Positions 46,680-56,262 of a stretch of 64,000 nucleotides of DNA are shown piece after piece. Below the pieces are notes generated by a model that did not search any database, was not told the DNA's origin, and saw nothing but the letters and a program-made list of their open reading frames with translations. Position 1 is the first letter of the stretch; the number at the start of each line of letters is the position of its first letter. Source of the stretch: Gyromitra esculenta (lineage: Eukaryota; Ascomycota; Pezizomycetes; Pezizales; Discinaceae). Both the position numbers and the translations under genes were made by a program. The DNA is taken from positions 2,418,001 through 2,482,000 of the forward strand of contig JBCAML010000001.1 of the NCBI GenBank assembly GCA_038503075.1. Direction: 5' to 3'.

Positions 46680-47243
46680 ATGCTCTACCAAATCCGAGCC
46701 AGCCGCATGGGGGGGCAGGGCGTATTCGCAACCCGAAGCGTCCCCTCTGGCACCGTCATCATAACCGAAGCGCCCCTCCTCCTCCTCAGTTCCGACGCCG
46801 ACTTTGTTCGCGGATACGACGCGCTGAGCGTTGGGTCTCGACTCAAATTCCACACGCTCTTCAACTGCGAGTCGCCGTACCGCAAACGAAACGAATCGGC
46901 AGCCAGGCAGATCTGGCACACCAATAGATTCTATATCAGTCGGTGCCAAGACGCGGTCTTTGGGGATATCTGCAAGATCAATCATAGCTGCAGTCCGAAC
47001 GCCATATGGGGCTGGAGCGACGAGACGCGGCGTATGCTTGTTACGGCGCAGCGGGATGTTAAGTGTGGAGAGGAGATCTTGATTCCCTATCTTCAGTTCG
47101 AAGGATGGCAGGATGTGGATCATAGGAGGAGGCGATTGCGGGATTGGAACTTTGTATGCCAGTGTGAACGATGTGTTGCAGAAGTTGGGGGTAGGAAGGA
47201 AGCTCGCTGTTACATGGTTGAAGATTTGGACAGTTTATTTTGA
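46680..47243 (+). CDS. Small SET-domain protein
   Basis: A single exon of 187 residues. The SET fold is seen from GGQGVFATRSVPSGTVIITE near the start, through KINHSCSPNAIW (the NHS substrate/cofactor motif), to GEEILIPYLQF and the post-SET cysteines FVCQCERC. It resembles the short SET proteins common in fungi, which are candidates for lysine methylation of non-histone proteins. The substrate is unknown. A damaged relative follows about 520 bp downstream in the same orientation. The start ATGCTCTAC is shared with that copy. Confidence 0.82.
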   Translation: MLYQIRASRMGGQGVFATRSVPSGTVIITEAPLLLLSSDADFVRGYDALSVGSRLKFHTLFNCESPYRKRNESAARQIWHTNRFYISRCQDAVFGDICKINHSCSPNAIWGWSDETRRMLVTAQRDVKCGEEILIPYLQFEGWQDVDHRRRRLRDWNFVCQCERCVAEVGGRKEARCYMVEDLDSLF

Positions 47244-47760
47244 GTTTGTAGGTGGCTGGCTTATGAGTTATAGTTATATGTATGCTTCAAAACGAGGGCT
47301 CCTTGCCGAGTGTCATATGTGATCACTCGGGTTGCAAGTACCAATTCCTAGAGGAATAAGTCGGCAGCTCACTACTTATAAGAAAGGGCCCCCCTCTGAA
47401 GTAGGAAATTCATATGATTTGGCTTGGAGGGTATGTTTCAGAGGCAGCGCACACGCATACGCTACTAGATGCCTCCGGGTGGTTTTTTTTTACTTGTATA
47501 AAGATTCCTCACTTTCTATCGCTAGTATTCGTTATTTCTAGCGTGCTCCCTTTCTCCAGTCTTTAGATACCATTTCCTGTGATACGCAATATAAAAAAGA
47601 GTACTTCGACGCGACAGCGAGTAATTCCGCATAAACCGCTACGCCGGATCCGACATGACTTCAACAAAGAAATACAGACGCTTAGTTTGTATAAATACCA
47701 GCAACCGATACCGGCCAGTAATATTCGACCACGCAGCACTCACCCATAAAGCGCACTGGA
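47244..47760. other. Spacer between the two SET copies
   Basis: Contains a TATA-like GTATAAATA near 47688, so the damaged copy seems to keep a promoter-like leader like that of the intact copy. Confidence 0.35.
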
Positions 47761-48314
47761 AATGCTCTACGAAGCCAAACCCAGTAACCTCCACGGCCTC
47801 GGTGTCTTCGCCGCTCAACCAATCCCCCAAGACACCATCGCTATCTCTAGAAAACCCTCTTCTCTAGGCCTCATCTCAAGGACTCATACCAGCATACGTA
47901 GCCCTCCCCGGTAAGTCCCGGAATATATTTCGCACGCTCAGCAACAGAGATGGCGCTGATGTCGCCCGAACACCCACGGAAGGGATCTGGGCTGCCAACA
48001 GATTGCTTACCAGCTCAGGCGACTCTGCTGTATTCGAGAATGCCAGTAGGATCAATCATGGCTGTGCTCCAAACGCAACGCGGACTTGGACTGGCTCAAG
48101 TGTTCCAGGCCACTTGCAGATTATTGCGCTGAGGGATATCGAGTGTGGAGAGGAGATAGTGTGTCCCTATGTACAGTTTCGGGATAATGTGAATATTGCA
48201 GCGAGAAGAAGACGGCTAGCATACTGGGATTTTATGTGCCGCTGTGAACGACGTATTGCCGAAGAAGCTGGCGCTAAGCAAGAAGGGTGGAAAGTGGAGA
48301 TGGGATATCGATAG
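47761..48314 (+). pseudogene. Decayed tandem copy of the SET-domain gene
   Basis: The frame opens with ATGCTCTACGAAGCC and reads HGLGVFAAQPIPQDTIAISR, parallel to the intact copy. It stops at TAA near 47912. The homologous sequence continues in another frame from about 47886 with EGIWAANRLLTSSGDSAVFE, then ASRINHGCAPNATR and GEEIVCPYVQF. The post-SET triad has changed from CQCERC to CRCERR, losing a zinc ligand. The frame break with no plausible intron plus the lost cysteine indicate a pseudogene. Confidence 0.72.
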
Positions 48315-49514
48315 CTGGGACAGAAAACTTGGGAATGAAGACTATCACAGATAGAAATAATTGCACCTCGTTATATATGACGAGAGCTAAAACTCATACT
48401 ATTCCAAATCGAGTGCTTATGAAATTATCGGAAGCCGCACCCCCCCCTCCCACAGGCTTCGTCAGCTACAGCGAGAGTCCGGAATCAATAGCGAGATTCG
48501 GTACATGTAGTAAAATACAAGCTTCTTGGCTAGCTGGATTCGGATTTAGACTACTGGTCCAAAAGCCATGGCACCAGACCAATTCAAGGGAACAAGCCGT
48601 GCCGCAAAATATACTAGCGAGGAGGCTGGGGGAAGCAAGAGGGTCAATGCCAATCCCAAGGACATAAGAAAAAGAGTCTCGTTTTTGAACGTTCCCAGGG
48701 GAACCCTCATCGATCATTTCTCGTTTACCGCTTAACCGCCCACAATATATCTAATATTCATTACTCAGTCAACTACCTATTATTACTATTGATTTTCTTT
48801 ATTTATTTTTACCACCTCTCTGCTCGTATTACCTACCATAAAAAGGTTATATTTCACCCTGACTCGGTGTCATAGACGCCGCGAAGTCGCAACACAGCAC
48901 ATTAACCCCCAGCTACATTCTATTTGTTTTTGTTTTTTTTTGTTTTTTTTTGCCCGTTTTGTCTGTACCACGATCCAAAAACAAAAAACAAAAAATAAAA
49001 AAAAGAGGGAAAAATAACGGCTTTCTATTGCGTATTTTCAACCTTTCTTTTCTTTTCTTTCTTTTCTTTTTCTTTTCCTTTTTCTTTTTCTTCCTTTTTC
49101 AACCTTTTTTATCTCTTTTCTTTTTTCTTCCGTTCTCTACCTCACATTACATTCGAGACTATTATTAAAGTTTACTTTACACACATATATACGTGTAGTC
49201 AGTCAGTCAGTTAAACCCCCCTCCATCCCTCCATCCCTCCCTCCAAAGAGAAGAGACCTGCTGACGACTTACGTATATGCAGGCCACTACCCGCTCCCGC
49301 TGTTTCTAGAACGCCAGTGCTACAACCTCCCCTCCATCCCTCCCTCCATCCATCCTCCCCTCCACCTGGTTTTAAACATATATATAAACCACTCTACTAC
49401 ACCACTCTCTCTTGCTTCCTCACAACATCAAAATCCACCTAACCACCTAACCACCTACCTACCTACCCTATAGCCAAAAAAACAACCTCCGCATAAAAAA
49501 GCAAAAAAAACCAA
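48315..49514. other. Intergenic with long pyrimidine tracts and leader of the microprotein gene
   Basis: Bases 48918-49140 are dominated by T- and CT-rich runs with an A-rich patch. Tandem short repeats CCATCCCT and CCACCTA occur near 49222-49245 and 49435-49465. A TATA-like ATATATATAAA lies at about 49378. One TACATGTA lies at 48502. Confidence 0.45.
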
Positions 49515-49724
49515 ATGGGCTGCTGCTGTACTAAACCCTCGGAAAGTGACTGGAGGAATACATACTCGCAAGGCTGGTCATACCGGACCCAGCGAGGAGG
49601 AGGAGGAAGAGGAGGAGGGGCGGGTGTCGATTTTAAAGAAAGGCCGATTGCTACCGCGAACAGTACGACATCGGTACCGGCGGCGATGGGTATGGGCGTG
49701 GGTGGTGGGGGTTCAAGTCGTTGA
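49515..49724 (+). CDS. Putative N-terminally lipidated glycine-rich microprotein
   Basis: This 69-codon frame begins MGCCCTKPSESDWRNTY. A Gly after the initiator Met followed by three cysteines is the pattern for N-myristoylation plus palmitoylation, which would anchor the protein to membranes. The remainder is Gly- and Arg-rich. The ATG follows a TATA-like box and a CT/AC-rich leader with an A-rich run just before it, which supports expression. I recognise no family. The lipid anchor is an inference from the first residues. Confidence 0.6.
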   Translation: MGCCCTKPSESDWRNTYSQGWSYRTQRGGGGRGGGAGVDFKERPIATANSTTSVPAAMGMGVGGGGSSR

Positions 49725-50130
49725 AAGATGATGCTTGGGTAGTGGGTTAGGGTTGTATTATGGTGTATTTTTTTTTCTTCTTCTCTCTTTAGCTATAGAT
49801 TTTCTCTTATAAGTGGAGTTTTTTTTTTTTTTGGGAGAGGCGTCATGGGTTCTCACTCACCCACCTACCCGGGAGGGGGTGGGTGTGGTCTTCGTACATG
49901 TAATGATCGGGGGTTGGGGGTGTTTTAGTACCGGGACTCGTTCTCCCAAATGCATGTTCCTTCTCTCTGCTTTCTAGGGTATATACCGAGCACGAATTAA
50001 AAAGAAACAACGGGGGAATATCTACAGGTAAAACACTATTCTACAAAAAAAAAAAAAAGAGGTCCACTTTTTTTATGCCCCCGCCAAAACCAACTCCACA
50101 TGCATATGCGAAAAACGAATCATTTTCAGT
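49725..50130. other. Short intergenic, 3' flanks of convergent genes
   Basis: Contains T- and A-homopolymer runs and a TACATGTA at 49895. No gene was recognised. Confidence 0.35.
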
Positions 50131-50821
50131 CTACCAAACCTCATGCGGGTGCACCTTAACCTGTCTTCCATTCTCCCGAACACTATTCCGCTTCTTATCC
50201 CGTTTCATCGGCTTCCTCATATCTACGCTCTTATCAGCCAGCATCCTCCCTCTACTACCTCGTGCAAGGGAAAGACTCGCCATACGCATCTTCCTCGATC
50301 TCGCCCGGCCCTGCTGAATAGTACTCCACGACACACCGGTACACAGAGTACCCCATGCCCTCATACATGCGGATCGCAATCTCGTTCGACACGCGTACAT
50401 ACAGATCGACAAAGTAGCCGTTGTACACAGACGTTGTGACCCGCTCTAGCTCATCCATCATTGTTTTGGCCAGTCCGAGACGACGGAAGTCCGGTGCGAC
50501 AGTTACTGCCGTGACGTGGCCGTGCCAGTCTGTGTATTCGCCCTCTGCTTTACCAAGGACTATTTAAAAAAAAAAACAATATAGATAGATAGTTAGTTAG
50601 TGTGTATTGATGGTGGTGGTGGGTGTGGTGGGTGTGGTGGGGTTTTGCTTACAGTACCCCATGAGCCTGCCTCGTGAGCTCTCCATCACACAACATAGCG
50701 TTGGCCATTTCGCGAGGTATTGGAGGTAGAAGCTGGGATCGTAGTTCTCGGTCAAGACGTCTAGGTTGGCCAAGTTGAAGCGGAACAGGTCCAGCGCATG
50801 GAACGGTCGTAGCGAGCTCAT
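50131..50821 (-). CDS. NAT3: NatB catalytic subunit, N-alpha-acetyltransferase (Naa20/Nat3)
   Basis: NatB acetylates nascent proteins beginning Met-Asp/Glu/Asn at the ribosome, working with an auxiliary subunit. Exons 50821-50653, 50559-50286 and 50227-50131 give 179 residues. The N-terminus SLRPFHALDLFRFNLANLDV and the block ENYDPSFYLQYLAKWP are hallmarks of the family. The acetyl-CoA loop is RRLGLA (82-87), and NGYFVDLYVRVSNEIAIRMY follows. The end has EEDAVDMRKPMKRD, also typical. Intron 1 (93 bp, GTAAGC, ACTAAC, ATAG) contains GATA-like and GGT-rich microsatellites. Intron 2 is 58 bp (GTATGG to AAGAG). Confidence 0.9.
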
Positions 50822-51773
50822 TTCTGTCGGGGGATCTTTATTTCCGTGGGGAGGCTTTCTTGACTCTTTTATTATATTCGTTCTCGGGAAGGGCTAAGAT
50901 GTGAGGGGTGTCGGTTCCTGTAGATCCTATGTACAAATGGGGGGGCTGCGGGGTGTGGTGTCTCGGGAGAGTGGGGGGGGTTTTGCTTTGCTTTGGCTAT
51001 CGATAAAGTTTGGTGGGGTTATTGGCACGAGAGAGAGGAAACGTGACTGACGTGACGTGACATGTGGGGTTGCACCACCGAGGAGAAGAGAAGGGGATGG
51101 CTGGCTGGGGCATCGTTCTGGAGATTGCCGGTTTCGGTTTTTGTTTTTCTGTTATATTTGTATTGCCGCCGCGACCTTGCCCTCTCCTCTCGGTCCGCTG
51201 CAAAGACAGATGGCCATTTGATTTGCTTTTTTCTCCATTTGAGATTTTAATCCTTTTTGGTTCAAATGAATTCCAATGGAGCATCTCCCAGGAACGCTGG
51301 TATGTTTCATCTCGCCACGGCTTACTAACACGCGCCAGGCACTAGCTATTGTCGTTCCCATCCTCTTTCCCGCTCTCACGTGTGTTTAGCCTTAGTGCTG
51401 TAAGTAGTGCATCCCGACCGCATCGCATCACGACTCCCAGCACCAGTCAGGTTCCCCCAGTCCCTCCTCCGCCAGACCCTCGCCCTTTCTCTCACCCTCA
51501 CCCCTCCCCTCCTATTCACTCCCTACTCCTGCATCAGCGTGGTTGAAGGAAGGGCCGGTCTGGAAGATTCCTCTGTTTCAGCAGATACATGCCTACCCCC
51601 TGTTGGCTTGGGAACAACTGCCAACCGTCTACACAACATAACATAACATACCGTAACGCCGTCTTCTCTCCTTTAGCTTAGACCACCACCTTTCAACGCC
51701 CCATCGCCACACATAGATCCAGTTTATACTGTTATATAGAATAGACGTAGATACATACCCCAACTACAACAAA
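50822..51773. other. Divergent promoter region
   Basis: Separates the divergent NAT3 and 51774 genes. The right half (51340-51700) is C-rich, as expected of a fungal leader. A CACGTG-like site (TCACGTGTG) lies near 51377. No gene was recognised. Confidence 0.4.
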
Positions 51774-52950
51774 ATGGCGCACCCATTCTACGAAATCCCT
51801 GGTCACGATAACCTCTCTCTCTCTTCTTTCGCCGATGAAGGTCTTTCCATATCCTACGAAGAGGACAGCATGCTCATGGCCTCACACTCCCACACCGCCG
51901 ACTCCAAACCCGGCGGCTCCACAGGCGGTGGGCTCGGACTCGGCTCGCTAGCTGACGAGCTAGCTGGCGCCCTGTACGGCACTGACGACGAAGAATACGA
52001 GGAGGGGGAGGAGGGAGAGGGAGAGGGAGAGGAAGCTGGTGATGGAAGCGGAGTATTTGCAGACACGGCGGCTACGAATGAGGTGTTCGCGGACGGGACT
52101 GTACACACTAAGGAAGACAGTTCTGCAAATCGAAGATCGGTAGGCAGGGCGCTGTCAGCGAGCGACTATGATGGCAGCGACTACGGCGACCCGGATGATC
52201 TGGAGAACGGGATTAGCGCGGGACTGGAGGATAAGATCAATCAGATTGAGAAGCTGGCGTTGAGGAGCCGGCACACGCTGAAGGAGGAGGAAAACGGGAC
52301 TGGGGAGTTGGCTGGCGTGGTGCCGAGACTGATGGAGGGGCTGCAGAACCTGGCGCCACAGAGCAGTCTGGAGACAGGAAGTACCAGGTCTGTTCTACCC
52401 TCCCCCTCCCCTCCCCGGTTATCCACAGGGGGCGCGTTTCACTAACGCACAGACCCTGCGCCACAGACTGATAACAGCTCACGCCGCACTGTCATCCCAT
52501 ATGATCCAGCAAGCAAGATCCCTCCGCGACCTTACATTCAGCATAAACAGTAGCTGTCTCCCTGCTGAAGACACCTCCGACCTGCTTCTACCCTTGCTGG
52601 AGCTCATTCCCCGCCCGACACTTGAGCCCCTCGCAGAACTCAACAACCTGCACTCCCTCACCCTCTCGCTCATCTCACAGCTCTCATTCCTATCAGACTC
52701 ACTGCACATGGCCCGACAATCTAACATTGCTGCAAATCGGAAATTGCGTGTCGCGAAGGAGGCGTGTGCGGATTGGAAACAAGAGCTGGAGGCCGTTGAT
52801 AAAGCGCGGCGGTGGATCGAGGACGGAGACTGGGATGCTAGATGCAAGAGACGGGAGGCTGCGGGCGTATGCGCCGAGGTCACGGGCGGGTTTGAAGACG
52901 TATGCAGAGGGTTTGAGGAAAGGTTAAAAGCTCAGGGCGTGTCTGCGTAG
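51774..52950 (+). CDS. Acidic protein with C-terminal coiled coil, unknown function
   Basis: Exons 51774-52387 and 52467-52950 give 365 residues. The start MAHPFYEIPGHDNLSLSSFA is followed by a glycine-rich segment and an acidic run (residues about 74-90, EEYEEGEEGEGEGEE). The second exon is helical, with SLRDLTFSINSSCLPAEDTS, LAELNNLHSLTLSLISQL and later Lys/Glu/Trp-rich coiled-coil sequence. The 79-bp intron uses donor GTCTGT and acceptor GCCACAG; the nearer CACAG would break the frame. No family is recognised. Confidence 0.72.
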
Positions 52951-53647
52951 CTGGGCATTTTGTAACTTTACGTTTGGTAATTTTTATTCCTTTTTTTTTG
53001 TAGGGAATGGCATTTTTGGCGGATTAGGGTAATAGGGAACTATTAAAAGGGCGGGAACTAGTTTGGTATGCATGTGGTGTTTTTCTTTCTTTCTTGTTTT
53101 TTGTATTTGTATCGTAGCGTGCTTACATACAATTCGTCTTCTGTTTTTTCTTTTCCTTTACTTCTCTAGTTGTTTCTCCCTTGTTATTTTCTCTATCTCT
53201 CTGGGAAGGATCTGGCGTGGATAGATATCGTTTTTTATTATTCCTGTATTCCTGTTTTTCTGTGGTTTGATGGGTAGATGTAAGTATACCATTTTGCTTC
53301 TTCTCTTGCGTTACTGCGTTATTGCTCTAGATCTGTGGGCTTGATTAAGACGGGGTGGAATAGGATAGATTGCTCGATTGTCTGCTTGATGGGCAGGACG
53401 GCAGAGAGTTGGGGGTTGAATATGGGTAGGGAGACGAGGGTAATAGACTCTCTCCCGGAGCATTAAGAGCTATCAGCTATCGAACTGCAGGAAATGATAG
53501 TAACTAACCTCCAGTGCGAGTGATAGCACATGCATATGAGACTTGGCGCGGCTCTGCAACAAGCTTTTCTCCCCAATCACGACCTATATAAAAAAAATTT
53601 AGTTGCACAAAAAACCATATCTTCCAATTGGTGGTAAAATACCAAAA
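52951..53647. other. Intergenic between 51774 gene and QRI7-like gene
   Basis: T-rich 3' flank (52980-53240) followed by the promoter of the next gene. Nothing else was recognised. Confidence 0.35.
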
Positions 53648-55127
53648 ATGTCGTCCTCTCTTTACCGTCCACGTTCGTTCACCAGCCTACGTTTACTACG
53701 GCGCTATATCCCTCAATATCGAAACTTTACAGTCCTCGCTATTGAAACCTCATGGTAAAATAAAAAAAACCTCTATCTAATCCAACCCACACCAACATTT
53801 CTTTAACACTAACATTAACCAACAGCGACGACACCTCCGTCGCAATCCTCAGCTCCCAGTCCCCATCATCTGCGACCCTCATCGCACACGAAACAATAAC
53901 ATCCCCCAACCGCATCTATGGCGGTATCCACCCGCTCAAATCCGTCGAATCCCACCGGTCCCACCTCGCCCCTCTCATCTCCTCCCTCTTCACCTCGCTG
54001 CCACAGCCACCAGACCTGGTAGCCGTGACCCGGGGACCCGGAATGATGGCGTCGCTCGCGGTGGGCATGGATACGGCCAAGGGACTCGCGCTGGCTTGGG
54101 GCGTGCCGCTGGTTGGCGTGAACCATATGCAGGCCCACGCACTAACACCGCGGCTCGTGTCGGCGCTGGAGGGCAGCAGCAGAGGCCCGGAGTTCCCGTT
54201 CATGACGTGTTTGGTCTCGGGCGGACACACGATGGTCGTGAAGAGCTCTGGGCTGGCGGACCATAGGGTTCTGGTGGAGACGATGGACATCGCGGTGGGC
54301 GATGTGGTGGATAAGTGTGCGCGCACGATACTGCCGAGGAGCGTTTTGGAGCGGGCGGGGGAGGCGGTGGCGTATGGGGCTGTGTTGGAGGAGTATTGCT
54401 TTGGAGGTGCGAGGGATGACGGGGAGGATTATGGGTATTGCGTTGATGGGACTGCGGGGAGGAAGGCGGAAGATCAGATGGAGGTTGGCAAATGGGGGGA
54501 CTGGAAACTCTCGAGACCGTTGACCAAGAATGGGCTGTTGAAGAGGATGATGATGCTTTCGTTCTGTGGACTTGGGAGTACGCTGGATCGGCTATTTGAA
54601 AGCAGGATCAAGGAGAAGGGGGAGGACAGCATGTCCGAGGAGGAAAGAAAGGCGGTGGGAAGGAAGGTTATGATGTTGGCGTTTGAACACGTTGCTAGCA
54701 GAGTGGTGATGGGGTTGGATAATCTTGAAGATGACGAAAGGCGGTCAATTAAAAACCTAGTTGTCAGTGGCGGAGTTGCGGCGAACCGATTCCTGAGGCA
54801 TTTGTGGGGATCCTATGTTCACCCCACAGGGACATGAGGAAGACTGATGAAAATGATAGATTGAAGAGATATCTGGAGGACAAGGGGTATCCGGATATAC
54901 AATTGGTCGTACCGCCGCAGAAATACTGCACTGACAATGCGGCAATGATCGCATGGGCTGGCCTGGAAATGTACAGAGCTGGTTGGGAAACCGACGTGAA
55001 GGCGCTGCCGATGAGGAAGTGGAGTTTGGATAACAACGTTCACGTCCAAGGAGAGGAGGAAGCAGTCAGCGAGCACGGCACCGGTGGGGTTCTAGGAGCA
55101 GCACACTGGAAGAAGAGAGATGTGTAG
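53648..55127 (+). CDS. QRI7: tRNA N6-adenosine threonylcarbamoyltransferase, mitochondrial (Qri7/OSGEPL1)
   Basis: This enzyme transfers threonylcarbamoyl to A37 of mitochondrial tRNAs reading ANN codons. Exons 53648-53754, 53826-54803 and 54860-55127 give 450 residues. The N-terminus is Arg/Ser-rich (YRPRSFTSLRLLRRYIPQYR), fitting a mitochondrial presequence, and the core starts VLAIETSCDDTSVAIL. The metal-binding motif is NHMQAHAL (about 134-141), followed by CLVSGGHTMVV. The third exon has IQLVVPPQKYCTDNAAMIAW. The first intron (71 bp) splits TSCDD. The 56-bp intron 54804-54859 (GTGGGG to GATAG) was chosen because it gives RFLRHLLKRYLEDKGYPDI, in line with homologues; the unspliced frame stops early. 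Confidence 0.9.
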
Positions 55128-55415
55128 AGCTCGTGGAAATCAGCCAATCTTAATATTAAGAGTAAGTTTTCAGAAGATAGCACACTAAAGAGAGCATAGT
55201 AGTTCTCGTAGGATTTTATAAATAAATTCACGGTTCGCAGCATCATCAGGTTTTGATACAAGGGTTTCAAAAAAGAAAAGAAAAAAGGTTAATTGCACAG
55301 ATCCCAATATCGCCGACGCTTTGTAGGAAGTTACAGGTATTCCTCCCATCCAGCTCATGCACAGAAGGAGAGAAACATACCCTTTCCTCCGCCACAAAGC
55401 TCAGAAACCCTTCAA

Positions 55416-56262
55416 TCATTTCATTAGTATTCTCGGGATATCCTCCTCATCGTCCAACTCATCTCCACCGTCTCGTGAGATTTCTTCAGAATCCTCGCCC
55501 TGTTCTATTGTCGGTTCACCTTTTGCTATTCCAAGTTTCTTGCGATTCCTAGGATGTCTGGATGGTGGGGCATCATCACTATCTGATGGTTCTGGATGGG
55601 CCACCACTTTATTCTCGGGAGGCGTCGAAGGAGATGGCGGCGGCGGTAGTGATCCCGAATTTATCTGCGGCGGCGTAGATGAGTTCCGTCGAACAATACC
55701 CTCTGAAACAACACCTCTTGTCGAGCCCTGTTGGAAATTCACAGGAGGAAACGGAATAGGCACCTTCTTCCCCTTCTCCAGCAATGTCTTAAACCCCAAC
55801 TCTAAACACTACCCCCACCACCACCATCGCTTATCATCAGCAACCCTACCCAAGCCCCAAGCCCTCAAAATGTAACATACATACCTTCTTCTCAACCTGC
55901 CGCCACTCTAGCTTCAAGTTCCCCGCAATCATCTTAAAGAACCCCACCTTCGCATTCACGAATTCCACCGCCAGATCTCTTTCCTTATGCTCGTCCCACT
56001 GAACCTCCGCATGCGTCACAAGCCTTGCGTGGCGCTTCCGACACGCATTCGACGTCTTCCCTGGAAATAGCGGCGATATCTCGACCCATTTCTTCCCGGA
56101 TGACTTTGTGCGGAGTAGTAGTTCGTCGTCGGTTGTCGACCACGCTGCTGCTGGGACGCTGGTGGGTGATTGGGCGCGCAGGGCTCGCATGTATGGTTTT
56201 GAGGGGAAGTGTGATGGTTTTTTGGCTTTTTTGTCTCTGGGTGTTGTTTCGGATTTAGGCAT
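55416..56262 (-). CDS. Myb/SANT-like DNA-binding protein
   Basis: Exons 56262-55885 and 55799-55416 give 253 residues. The first exon holds a Myb-like unit: AWSTTDDELLLRTKSSGKKW, then EISPLFPGKTSNACRKRHAR. A basic N-terminus precedes it. The second exon is Pro/Ser/Glu-rich and ends DEEDIPRILMK, with a basic patch SRHPRNRKKLG. The 85-bp intron starts GTATGT; acceptor TTTAGAG keeps phase 0. Myb-like proteins of this kind are common fungal regulators, and targets are unknown. Confidence 0.75.

Noticed and set aside
50581..50640. GATA and GGTGT tandem repeats as a possible regulatory site
   Set aside because: They lie in intron 1 of the NatB gene and look like simple microsatellites.
54804..54859. 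Apparent frameshift near the 3' end of the QRI7-like gene
   Set aside because: A 56-bp intron (GTGGGG to GATAG) restores the frame and gives a join matching homologues.
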